Origin: Paramecium sonneborni
Lineage: Eukaryota > Ciliophora > Oligohymenophorea > Peniculida > Parameciidae
Length of the DNA: 64,000 bases
Assembly: GCA_905182985.1 (NCBI GenBank)
Contig: CAJJDN010000028.1
Coordinates: 535,807 to 599,806, forward strand
Reading direction: 5' to 3'
Under the pieces are notes generated by a model, which ran no database searches, was not told where the DNA came from, and was given only the letters and a program-made list of their open reading frames with translations. The translations under genes were made by a program, and so were the position numbers. Numbering within the stretch: the first letter of the stretch is position 1; every line of letters starts with the position of its first letter. Shown one piece after another: positions 38,801-50,040 of the stretch.

Positions 38801-40635
38801 TATGAAATCATAATAATTAATTAATGAGTCTCTATTTTTAGGAAGATATCTAACTAATCTATTAATGTCTTAAACATTTAATCCTAATGAACTTTCCATC
38901 AAAACAGTCTTAAAATTTGCAGTATCTAGATTACCTTCTTAATGTTCATCGAAATATTCAAAAGAAGACCTTAAAATTTTCATTTTTTATGGATCAACTA
39001 AATGATCTCTCATTTTATGTAATGTATCTTTAAACCAAGACAAATCATACATTTTATCATCCTCTTCAACAGTATTAAATAATGCTAATAAATCACTCAT
39101 ACTAATCATTTCTTTTCCATCCAAAATTTCTTTTGCTACTTTAAGTGCTTTATGTTAATTTAGAGATTCATCTAAATGCATCAAAGCAAATTTTAATTAT
39201 TACAAATTAATTGGAGAATGATCACGATTCAAATTCATTCTTTATAACAAATCATCAGTGTGAATTTAAAATTTATATACAACATCCTTTATATAATTAA
39301 CATGAGATTCTATTAAATTTTAAATCTTAAAATAATACTTTTATCAACAATAGCTTTGAGCCAATCAAATTTATCAATAAATCCATCATTATTTACATCT
39401 AAAGTTTAAAATAACGTAATTATTTAAACTTCATTTAGAGGTAAATCTATTTTATTAACAGCTCTTTTAAAATCATCGAAATTCATCCTAATTTTTCTTT
39501 CATTTGTTTTTCCAAATGCTTATTAACAGAGATCTAAAAATGACTAAATAATATAATTTTTAGATAATTACATCTTCAATATTTAATGCATGATCTCTAA
39601 TATAATATTTTAATCTTTCTAAACCATATACTTTATCATTAACTGATCGTTAGAATCCCATTCTAGATATCTATTGAGTTGAAGGTCTTAATTCAATCTA
39701 TAAAGATTATTAATCAATAAATTATACAGTTCTACTCATGAGTCCTCCCTTTTTATTAGAAACTTATGAGTTTTTAGCAGTTTTTGGTCTTGTATCAGGT
39801 AATTCAATTCCAAGAGAATTTGTTAAATAATTCCTGGCACCATCATCAATTATAAGATTGCTTTCTTCAGGATGCTAACTCTTGCTTAATTATTAAAGGT
39901 ATTGTTATGTTAATCTCATATCTCCTTTTGATTTTCTTTCAGATAAAGGTCTTTTTGTTATTTCCTAAAAACAAAATATAGATCCAATAATTTTACTTTA
40001 CAATTTTCCATAAGAGATTCTAAGAATTATACTGCTGCACAACGAGATTTAACAAAGAATGTTCCAATACATGGAATTTCTACTTCAACTACATCCTTCT
40101 ATAATATTATTACATTTATATTTGTACATTTCGAACAATATCTGATAATGATTTAATTACTCTTTCAACAGCCATTTTAGCTGAATCCTTATTTTAAGAT
40201 GCATATAATGCAATTTCTGCCCAATTTACAATAGCATGTTAAATCTTGCCAGATGTCTAAACTTTGTAAGGCCTTAATTATCTACCTATTGCTATAGCAG
40301 TTTTTAGATTGAATCCATTAACAAATTCCTTACATTAATTTAATCAACTACCTTAGCTACAAGAAAAACTGGTTAACGTGGCTATTTATCTCTTTCTACT
40401 GGATTAGTAACTCCATCCAATATAACATCTGGAGCACTAAAAGAAAATGTTCCAAATTTGTTCACTGCAACTCCTCTTCCCATTCGCAATTATCTTGAAA
40501 CATGAAGTCCTTTACAATATTTATTTTCTTATTACCGAATGCATTCCAAGCAGCAGAGACAGTTTCCTCATCTAAAGCCGCTATCAATGACCCATTGCTA
40601 ACATATAACTCTATATGCTTACTCTGCTTATCCAT
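35850..40635 (-). CDS. giant protein: HU-CCDC81 domains plus EF-hand repeats
   Basis: About 4.8 kb with multiple 23-32-nt introns, predicted to be roughly 1,550 residues. The N-terminus has two HU-CCDC81-type domains: VSAAWNAFGLHVSRQ with RGVAVNKFGTFSF, then VEVEIPCIGTFFVKSR. Next comes a linker, then a long array of EF-hand and EF-like units, for example TLDVNNDGFIDKFDW, CREMDVDGNGVVSDED, FLDTDHNGFLSISEF, FRTFDKDFDGQINKAD, FIDKRRDGLLDLTEW and SKKNGRIDYKFLLEV at the end. CCDC81 HU domains are known from ciliary proteins, so an axonemal Ca2+-responsive scaffold is plausible. I checked the frame at the HU-to-EF junction, where a 32-nt intron joins ENCK to EITKRPLS, but not every internal intron. 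It could be two genes. Confidence 0.75.
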
Positions 40636-41859
40636 TTCGAGTCGCTATTTTAGAGATTATTGATTATGCATTCATTGTTGCTTTGCTCTAATAACTATCA
40701 ATGCTATTCATTTAATTTATTTATATATAATGTTATCTTTCATATTAATTTATATCTAATCTCAACTAACCTCATTCTTTATATTTTCTATAAATCTCCA
40801 TTTCTTTAAATCATAACATTTCAATCAAAGAATCCTTTTCAATCTATTTCTAAATTACCATCTTATTCACACACATTTTCACTTTTAAATTTTATTCCAT
40901 CTGTACATAAATAATACTTATGAGTTAGAGTACAAGATATATTCTAAATCAATTTTTTTGCTTGATTAAAACTGAATATAAATTTCTTTCTTTTAAATTT
41001 TTTATTTTTTTCAATTAAAGCTATTTTTTAAGAAATAAAGAAATATTTTAAATCAAAAACTGATTTATTATTTTGGTTCTTTAAATTTTAATTGAGTAAT
41101 TTATCTCAAAAATTTTGAAGTACCTTAGTACTTATTTTCTAAACTATTAACTTTTTAGCTAGAAAGATATTAATCTTTATTTTATTTAGAAATTAAGTAT
41201 TTACTGATGAACTAATATTTGTTTGAGAATGTGATGCACTATTAATTATTAATTCTTTAATTGATTAAATTATCAATTCATAATAGTATATTATTAAAAT
41301 AATATTTTTTTAAAAGTAAATAAACGGAATTTTTGATTAGATTCCTATAATTCATTTTATTATTAATTTCGAATTTTTATTATTTATCTATTTAATTTTA
41401 AATTCTTTTAGCAAAAAAGAAATGTTTGAAAAAATCTAACTTAATAAAATTCAGTTATTTTTTTAAAATCGCTATTATAAATTAAAAGTAAACTATAGAG
41501 ATTTAAAGGTAAAAGATGTTTATGGAAAATTGCAAATTTTTATTAATATTTGAATTTATACCTTTTTTTAATGATAGATGCCATTCTGCTAAGACATTAA
41601 GGTGGTTTGTAGATTGACTTTTATATTCTTTATCAAAGAGTTTGTAAAGTTTTGTTCATTATAATTCTATCATGTTTTAATGGAGAACTAATATTCCTAA
41701 CAAAATCATTAATCATTTCTATATTAGAATAACAAGAGAAACTCTATATAATTATATTGGTGGTTTCATACATATTTAAATATTAACAAATTAAGAAAAT
41801 ATTATTTGAAGATATAGATTAAGCAAATTTTTATGTAATGGTATTTTATATTTAATATT
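40636..41859. other. gene-poor stretch
   Basis: About 1.2 kb, unusually long without a gene for this genome. I see only short frames on both strands, the longest near 41520 on + at about 33 codons. It contains the 5' flank of the giant HU/EF-hand gene. No repeat or RNA gene recognised. Confidence 0.45.
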
Positions 41860-42409
41860 TCAAATCTTTTCTTTCCCTTAAATATCTTGTGCCTGAGGTT
41901 TCAATTATACAAAATTATGGTTATTGCACTTTGTACACTTGATAATGGAGGATACTTTTAATTATCATAGCCAATTACTTCCTTATTAATATTTAACAGT
42001 CACTTTACAATGGGAACATTTTAAAAAATCATATTTTGGCTGTTATACATTTCGACATTGATAACACATAAAGGGTTTTTAATCATTTTAAATGGTTTAT
42101 GGAGTCTTGCAAAATATACACATTGCATAATGAGTTCTAAAATATGAAAAATATTTACTAAATCAAATGTTATTTTAATCCAAATTACTAATTTTTACAA
42201 GATTATTAATAATTTATAGTTAAGTTCTGTGGAACAGATTACTATTATTAATTCTAATTAAAGTACTAATGTTATTTTGAAAATAAAGATACCTAAATTT
42301 GATATTAAGATAAGTGATTATATCCTTGTGGTTATGTTTAATAATTTAAAAGTTATTACTGTTTAGGCTAAGTGTTAAGTTCTTAATATTATTTATAAAT
42401 TACATCCAT
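41860..42409 (-). CDS. zinc-ribbon protein with Gln/Tyr-rich N-terminus
   Basis: Introns of 27, 22 and 24 nt give exactly 158 codons. Residues 1-75 are Gln/Asn/Tyr-rich and prion-like (YNHLSQYQIQYFNQNQ). The C-terminal half carries four CxxC pairs: MCIFCKTP, MCYQCRNV, LKCSHCKV and IKCTKCNN, consistent with two small zinc ribbons that resemble LSD1-type or ribosomal-type knuckles. Nucleic-acid or protein binding is inferred. The third intron ends AAG; the frame fails without it. Confidence 0.75.
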
Positions 42410-42604
42410 CTTGAAGTAAAACATAACTTTATTGATTGGCCATGTCTTACAACTCGATATCAACTTCTTTTTAAGTTTCTTAATATTTTTTGTTTTATTG
42501 ATTTGTAAGAAGTCCTGTTTGAATTTAAGAAGAGCCTGGAATCATTTTAATAAAATAATTATAATTATTAAAATATTATATTTTTTTAAAGTTAATAAAA
42601 TATA

Positions 42605-43351
42605 TCATTTTTTTCCTTATTAGGGAATTAAAAATTCTGATAAAAAGTCTTATTCTTATTATTTTGTTAGATTTGATTTTGATTATCCTGATTAATTTTA
42701 AAGTCCTAATGGTTATTCAAACTACTATCTTTATATTTATTTAAAATGATATTATTAATTTTAGTAATCTTATTCCTAAACATCTTATCCCAAATATTAA
42801 TCAAGTTTTTATTGATCATTATAATCATATTATTCATTATCAATATCTGGTATTTCTTAGACTGGAGAATTGCTAACTTATTATCGAAAACCCTTTTATA
42901 TTTAATTTAAATAATACTTATAATTATTGCATAAGTCGTTAATTTTCTTCTTTTAGTTTTTTTTTTTCATCTGTAAAATAATTTGGATACACTTTAATTA
43001 GATAATCATTGTAATTCATTTTTTCAATGTTAGTTTTTTGAATTGCTTATTTTAATCTAATACTTCCATTTTCATATCTCTAAAATAAATTGGCTATTTA
43101 TTCTCTAAACTCTTAATTTCTTGTTTCAGCTAAGGGTCTATTACCATTCCTAATCTTGATACCTGGTTCGCTTTATAGTTTCAATTTCTCTTTATAAACT
43201 TGATAAATAATTTTAGGCTGCTTTTTCATATAATTAGTTTCTCTCTGCCATTTTATCTCTTATAGTTTATCTATCTCTTCGACTAATTTTGATAAAAATA
43301 AATTAGTTACAATCTTTCAATTGATTCATCAATGGACTCTTAATTCATCAT
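42605..43351 (-). CDS. coiled-coil protein with Gln-rich tail
   Basis: Introns of 28 and 25 nt are placed. Coiled-coil segments are QLYEKAAQNYLSSLQREIE and TDEKKKLKEENQRLMQQLQ. The tail is Gln/Asp-rich (DIDNEQYDYNDQQKLDQ). One extra base is implied near 43170, between the first coiled coil and EPGIKIRNGNRPLAETR. Without that indel the frame hits a TGA. No family recognised. Confidence 0.6.
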
Positions 43352-43540
43352 ATTATTATAGTATATTTATTAATTTAAACTAATTATTAAATTAAATGTG
43401 TTACGTAATTAAAAGTCTTTATTAGGTATTTTATAATAAAAGAAAATAGTAAAGGTTGATACTTCAATAGAATTAAATAACTTTTAAACTTTTAATCGTG
43501 TGTTAGTTTAAATTTAGAATAATTTAAATAATATCATAAT

Positions 43541-45319
43541 TCAAAATCGATCAGTTATTGGTCTACTAGCTTTTCTTGTTGAATTAAGACCAATTTAAAA
43601 ATCTGAAAATTTATAATTTAAAAAACCAGGAATCCAAATCTTTTTTTGTCCTAAAAATTATTCATCTAAAGAGGGATGTAATATTTTTCTAACTTATATT
43701 TAATTAAATTGATTTTTAGGAGTTTTTTAATCGTTTTCATAGTCTTCATCTTACTTAAATCTGGACTTTAACTTTGGTTCTGTATTCATTTTAAGATGTC
43801 GACTAGTTTTGAGTTAGGAATCACACAAAAAATTGTCAAGATTTGGGTTTTCTTAAAGAAACTCATGATTTTGAACTTGTTAAGAAAGTAACATAAGTTG
43901 TTTTTATTTAAATGAAAAAGATTTTCTTCTTTTCACTTTATAATTTTTTTACATAATATTGTTGTGAGACACAACTCTAAATTTTATTAAATTAATTTAC
44001 TCTGGTTATTTTTGTTTTTTATTTTGAAATCCTGCTTAAATTGAATTCATTTTCTCTTTTTCTTATTCTTAGATTTGTGCATTGACAAGTTTTCTATATT
44101 CAATAGCTTTAGGTTTCATAGAGTCATCTTATTATTATTAATTTAATTTTTTCACAGTTTTGTCAAAAACAATTTCAATATTTTTAATACCTTTCTAAGT
44201 ATTAAAATATTTTTCAAAAGTAATACTTATTTAATTCTAAATACTTTAGATAAATAAAATACATAATTTGATGAATATCTAATTGTTTTAATTCCGTTTT
44301 CAATAAAATTTTGTACAATATGAATTTAATCTCTAGATTTATTTTCTATTTCAAAAAGTAAGGCTAAAATGTTTTCACATTATAAAATTAAAGGTCCTCT
44401 TACATTGTTTTCAGCTAAAACTTAAAATCTCTATAAATAATTATAAATAAATATAACTTTTTCAGGATTAACAAATGTGATTGAATGTATATCCCATGCA
44501 TTAGATTATTTAATTGTGAATTCCATAGATACATTTTTAAATAACCAATGATTTAAGAACTATTTTTTAATAATACATGTCATTTCCGTTTAATTACTAA
44601 GCATCTATTATTTTGGTTTATATGTAGGAGATTTAACAACAAATTTTCCAATAGATTGATATTCCATAGCATCTCTTCTATGATGAATTCCAACATTAGA
44701 CTTAGGAATCCATTCATCAGTCTACTTGCTATAATAATATAAATCGCCAGTAGTTGAATCTAAAAAAAAATCATCAGACCCGTTTTTTAAGGCTTAATTT
44801 GTATATTTTGGAAAATCTACGAGTTTACAGCCTTCCCCACATCCATTAGTTATATTTATATACTATAAAATTTGTTACTAGTTTATACATTTTATATATT
44901 TGAGGCACATAGATAGGCAAGAGCTTAAGCACCAAAGGAAGTCATAAATAATAGTTTTTTTGTCTTTAAACACATTCGAATAAGTGTAATGATCTTAAAT
45001 ATTTAAATATAATTACACTTCTCATTCTATAATGCCATGGACGAACATTTGGTGAGGCAGCTACAAAAACAATATCAAGAGCATCAAATTTTAATCCATG
45101 TTCTGGCCGAACTAAAGATGTTTCAGGTTCAAAGAGATATTCTTGCACTGAATGTCTATCAGCAATTGCAAACTCAAATTCAACATCCCCAACTTCTTTT
45201 AATTATTATGTAATCTAATTAAACTATATTGATACATCCCATATTAACTATTTGAATTATTCAATTAATCTATAGTTGTTCCGAGATGCAGGATAACCAT
45301 TAACTATAAGAAATTTCAT
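43541..45319 (-). CDS. protein with degenerate class I glutamine-amidotransferase-like domain
   Basis: Introns of 23, 26 and 26 nt give an exact 567-residue frame. The N-terminal ~250 residues look like a flavodoxin-like or class I GATase fold. It starts MKFLIVNGYPASRNNYRLI, continues with LKFDALDIVFVAASPNVRPW, and has KKLLFMTSFGAQALAYL where GATases have G-x-C-x-G-x-Q. Cys is replaced by Ser, so glutaminase activity should be lost. The region after this (YYYSKQTDEWIPKSNVG, HHRRDAMEY) and the ~250-residue basic, Gln-rich C-terminus are unrecognised. A structural or sensory role is more likely than catalysis. Start is the first ATG that keeps the fold intact. Confidence 0.75.
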
Positions 45320-45811
45320 TTATTTTTGTTTAGAATAAATTTGATTTCATACTATAATTATCTCAAAGTCAAACAATCTAAATTTACTCACAAGACTCTT
45401 AGAAATTCTTATTTTTTTTAAGCATATTTATAAATTGATATAAATCTTTTTATTAAATGTATTTAACATTTATAACATCTTTCTTTTCATTATTGAATTT
45501 GATATTCTTATGATTATATTATTTATTCAAGAAATTAAAAGATTCATTGTATTTTTATGACAGTATTATATTTAATTAGTTTTGTCATAATCTAGAAAAC
45601 AGTTGAATGAATTTAATATTTATAAGATATTTAAGTTAGTAAGTTTATTAGAATTTAGTTTTTAGCAATCATAAATAATTTTTTAGTCAATAAAAAAGTC
45701 AAATTGTTGTTTTACTAATTAAAAAAGAATATAAACCTATAAATGAGAGCATTTAATTTGTCAATTGATTGAATATATGAAGAATATGTAACAATCAAAT
45801 TGATTAATGAG
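45320..45811. other. divergent intergenic region
   Basis: About 490 bp between two divergently transcribed genes, presumably holding both promoters. Only short frames, for example an ATG at 45744 that stops after nine codons. Confidence 0.45.
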
Positions 45812-48561
45812 ATGAGCCATAAATTTAATTAAATTAATGAACTAAGATCATGTGAGTTAATAAACTTAAAGTCAAACTCCTCACAATTAAGATATCAACC
45901 TTTAGTTGTCAAGTAATTAATCATTGCATATAATGGTAGAATATTAATAAATAAAATGAAGAACCCAGAACTATTATAACTTATTTAAGAAATTGATGAG
46001 GAATAATAATAACCTTAGAAACCCAGACCAAGGCTTAGCTTGGATTCAGATAAAGAGGGAATAGGGAATCAGTAAATTAAATAAAGATCATTAAGCTCTA
46101 GTCCATCTGATTAAAAAACAGTGAAAAATAAAACAAATCAGAGTGGCAGTCAAGCATTAAATAGTGGTAATGGACGATCTAGCAAAACTCCTTAAGATTT
46201 TTAAGAAGAAATAATACCATAAGTGAGAAGCATTTTGAAATAAGGAACTTTTATTAGTCATGCATCTTTACCAAGAAGCAAAGGCATAAGACCTAGCAGA
46301 TTATAAAGGTATTAAATTAGAAGTTATTGTTTTTTAGTTTGTAAAGTCTATAACAATCGATAAGGAAAAATAGAGTTTATCCAGAGGAGGTTAGAGACAA
46401 TCCTGTGTCTAATTAAAATGATTCAATATCAGAAGATTCATTTTTTGAAGAAACTGAACAAAATTTAGGTGATGATGAAACTAGATTTAGATTTGATAAA
46501 CGGTATTCTATTTATTTAATGAAGTTATGCTCATCTTTCTTATATGATATTTCCTGATGATCCAATCAAATTTTTATGGGATATTTTGTTAATAATAGCA
46601 TTATTATATGTCTGTTTTGTAGTACCTTACGAGATATCTTTTAAGAATGATGATACAGAAGAGTCGGTAGTTCAGTTAGGATTATAAATTGCAATAGATA
46701 TTATTTATGGAATAGATATAATAATAAATCTCTTTAGTGCTTATGTAGATGATTAAGATGAATTAATAATAGATAGAAAAACAATAATCCGACATTATTT
46801 AACTGGTTGGTTCATACTGGACTTAATTTGTGTTATGCCTCTTGATTATGTAATAGATGATAGCAATACTTCTGGGTTTTAAAAAATAGCAAAGCTTCCA
46901 AAAGCCTACAAAATGATAAAACTTATTAAGATGTCTAGAATGTTAAAGTTTTGCATATAAAAGAAGAAATATGGAGAAATGTTGAATTCTTTTTCAAATA
47001 TTAGTGTAATAGTGTTTGATTATTATAGTAAAATATTAGGGTTATGATTATCTCACTATTATCTGTAATATTAGTGAGTCATTTATTTTCCTGTTTTTGG
47101 TACTTTGTGGGTACGATTTCATCTGATAAAGATACATGGATTGACCATTATGTAGATAATGAATCGAATTTTGAAAGATATGTAATGAGCATGTATTGGG
47201 TTTTTTAAACAATGGCAACAACTGGATATGGTGATATATCAGCAACTAATAGTACAGAATAGATGATTGCAATTTTTATAATGATTATTGGTGTAATCTT
47301 TTTTTCTGTAACTATCGGATCAGTTAGTTCTTTGTTAACTTAATTAGATTCTTAAAATTTAAAATATAAAGAAAAAATTGATACTCTAAATGAAATTGCT
47401 CAACACCATAAAATTGATAATACCTTGTATGCAAAGATTTGTAAAGTGTTAAAGTAAGGATACAAAAATAATTAAAATGAAGTAGTTGAATTTTTACATC
47501 TTTTACCTTAAAATTTAAGAACTGAATTATCATAAGCTATGTATAAAAATGTATTTTTAGGGATTGATCTTTTTAAACATAAACCATTAAGATTTACTGC
47601 ATATATTGGGCCATTATTAACAATTTTAAGAATTCCAGAAGGAGATGTCATTTATAATGAAGGTGATTATGCAAGTGAAATCTATTTTATTAGAGAAGGC
47701 AGTGTTTCATTATGTATAAAAGAATGTGATTATCATCCTTTTATGACAATAGACGCAGGATAATATTTTGGAGAAATAGAATTAATTAAAGAAACTTAAA
47801 GAAAATATACTGCTATTGCTTAGAAATAATGTGAACTTTTATCACTTTCTAAATCTAATTTTTATAAAATATTTTTTTCAGAATTTAGGGAAATTGGTGA
47901 AGAATTACATGAAGATGCTAGAAGAAAAAAAAGAGATTATGAAGATAAATTTACTAAAACTAAAGCTTATTTATAAGGTTTAGAATAAAAAGCAGAATAA
48001 TAATTAACTGAATCTAATAATGAAAGTAATAAACTTGGATTAGAAAAATTTAAATTGAATTTAATGTTTTAAGCCTAGACCAGAAAAGGATTTTTAGATA
48101 GAGCAATTAAAGATGCTGAATAATAAACATCTAATGAATTAAAAAGAAGAATGACACACTTAAAAACAGTTTTATTATAAAAAGGAATTATCAATAATAT
48201 AGATGAAAAAAGTCCAGGTAGAAAATCTCCTAAATTAATTAAAACTAATACTTTAAATAGTGAAATATAAACTAGAAAATTTGATAAAAAAAATACTTTT
48301 TTACCTATGGATATAATTTAATAAGCTCAATAAATAAGTTCAGATGAAGATAATAAATTAACAAATAATAATTAACAACAAGACCAAAATAATCATAGAA
48401 TTTCTAAAAAAGCAATGACTACTTTTCTCTAACCAGAATCCAGAGAACATAAAGCCGATTTTCTTTTATCTCAAGATGGGATGTTAAGTTCTCAAAATCC
48501 GTCATCCTATAATACAAATATACAATTTTTGAAAAATAGAAAAAAATAATTGTACCTCTGA
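45812..48561 (+). CDS. cyclic-nucleotide-gated / EAG-like potassium channel
   Basis: Introns of 29, 22 and 23 nt give an exact 891-residue protein. The cytosolic N-terminus of ~230 residues is Ser/Gln-rich. Six transmembrane helices follow: S1 IKFLWDILLIIALLYVCFV, S2-S3 DIIYGIDIIINLFSAYVDD and GWFILDLICVMPLDY, and S4 KAYKMIKLIKMSRMLKF. The pore MYWVFQTMATTGYGDI has the K+ filter TGYGD. After the C-linker, a cyclic-nucleotide-binding domain contains IPEGDVIYNEGDYASEIYF and REGSVSLCI, then YFGEIELI in the phosphate-binding region. A long Gln/Lys-rich C-terminus ends the protein. Ciliate channels of this type shape membrane potential and ciliary beating. Confidence 0.92.
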
Positions 48562-48653
48562 TTATTATTTAATTTATTTGAATGTCAAATCTCATTCTAA
48601 AAATATGAATGCAAATATTTGATTATGTATTATAAAATTTATAATTTATTAAT

Positions 48654-49588
48654 TCATTGTTCATACATAAATTAATCTTCAGTTTGATATTACTGTTATT
48701 AGATTGGTAAATTAATCTCTAATTCCTATTTACATATTGGACAATGTTTTTCCTTTCCTAACCATAACTTAATGCATTTTGAATGATATATATGATGACA
48801 AGGTAATTCTCTGCATTTATCTGAATTCTGAAATTCATTTTAACATATAGAACATCTTAAAATTATTTATTTAATTTCATTTACAATTATTCATCTGTTT
48901 TGCATTGATCAAAACTTATTTTTGGAATAGTTTTTATTTGTTCCTTATTCAAACCTCTATTTACATATCCAATTGTATCTTCAAGTTAGAGAAGTTATTC
49001 ATAAGTCAAATTATCAACATCAACAAAAACTGGAATGTCTTCATTACTATGACGAATCTAATTTAGAAAGTGTCTCAAATCATTTAAATTTGTCATATGT
49101 TATTAAAATCCATCTTGAGAATCTTATATATAAATTTTATATCATACATGCTTCATCCTCTTCTTAAAGATTTAGTTAGTTTTCTAATTAAGTGATGTGT
49201 TCGATTAAAATTTATCTTTCTTCCATTAGTTTATGAGATTACATTTATAACTCTTTACAACAATTTTCTCTTTGTTTAAGTAATTGAAGTAAGAGTTAAA
49301 TTTTGGTTTCTTTCTCATCAATAATCTACCCTTATTTATAAGAACTTTTACCTTTTTAGACTTCTTTACTAACTCTTCTAACAGTTTACATTATCTCAAC
49401 AAATCCTCTATAATTGGTGAATTAACAGGGTGATCTTGAAGCTTACGCTTTTGAGATATTGTAGACCTGCTCATCTTTATTTCTGGAGATTAAGACTATT
49501 TAGAAACGAAAGGATGCTTTTCATTTTTTAATAATTTTAATGCTAACTCTTTTCGTAATTCAGGAGAATGACTTTTTCTGATGTTCAT
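48654..49588 (-). CDS. RING-H2 E3 ubiquitin ligase
   Basis: Introns of 26, 25 and 29 nt give an exact 284-residue frame. The N-terminal half is charged and forms a coiled coil (LLLQLLKQRENCCKELQ). The middle has YEQLLQLEDTIGYVNRGLN, the segment that precedes the RING in BIG BROTHER-type ligases. The RING-H2 domain sits close to the C-terminus: CSICQNEF, CRELPCHHIYHSKCIKLWL, HCPICK, giving C3H2C3 zinc ligation. It should recruit an E2 and mark substrates with ubiquitin. The last intron splits the link to the first RING Cys. Confidence 0.9.
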
Positions 49589-50040
49589 TTTTTAGATTAA
49601 TATTTTTATATAAATTTATTGTAAAATATATGATTTCTTCCTCATATAGAATCTCATGGTGTAAAATATATTCATCATTAAAATGATTATATAATTATAG
49701 CTTTTTTATTATTAAAATAGGTATCTATTATCAAAAATATTCATTCATCACATAATATTAGCTTTTTAGAATTGTTAAATACTAAACATTAAATTATGAA
49801 TCAAAGAACAATAACTAAGTTTTATTTTGAATAATCCATCATTCACAAACAATACTTAATTACAATCATAGTTTGATTAGAATATAAATTAAACTGATAT
49901 ATAAGTTTCAAATGTAATTTCATTTTAGTAAATATTAACTTAAACATTTACTTAAAATTAAGTACTTAAAATGGTGCTAAAAATAATAAATCATCAAGCA
50001 AAAATAAATCAAGCTTGGATTTATTATTAAGAATAATTAA
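49589..50040. other. divergent intergenic region
   Basis: About 450 bp between two divergent genes; nothing coding recognised. AT-rich, likely promoters of the RING ligase and the BAH-PHD gene. Confidence 0.45.
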
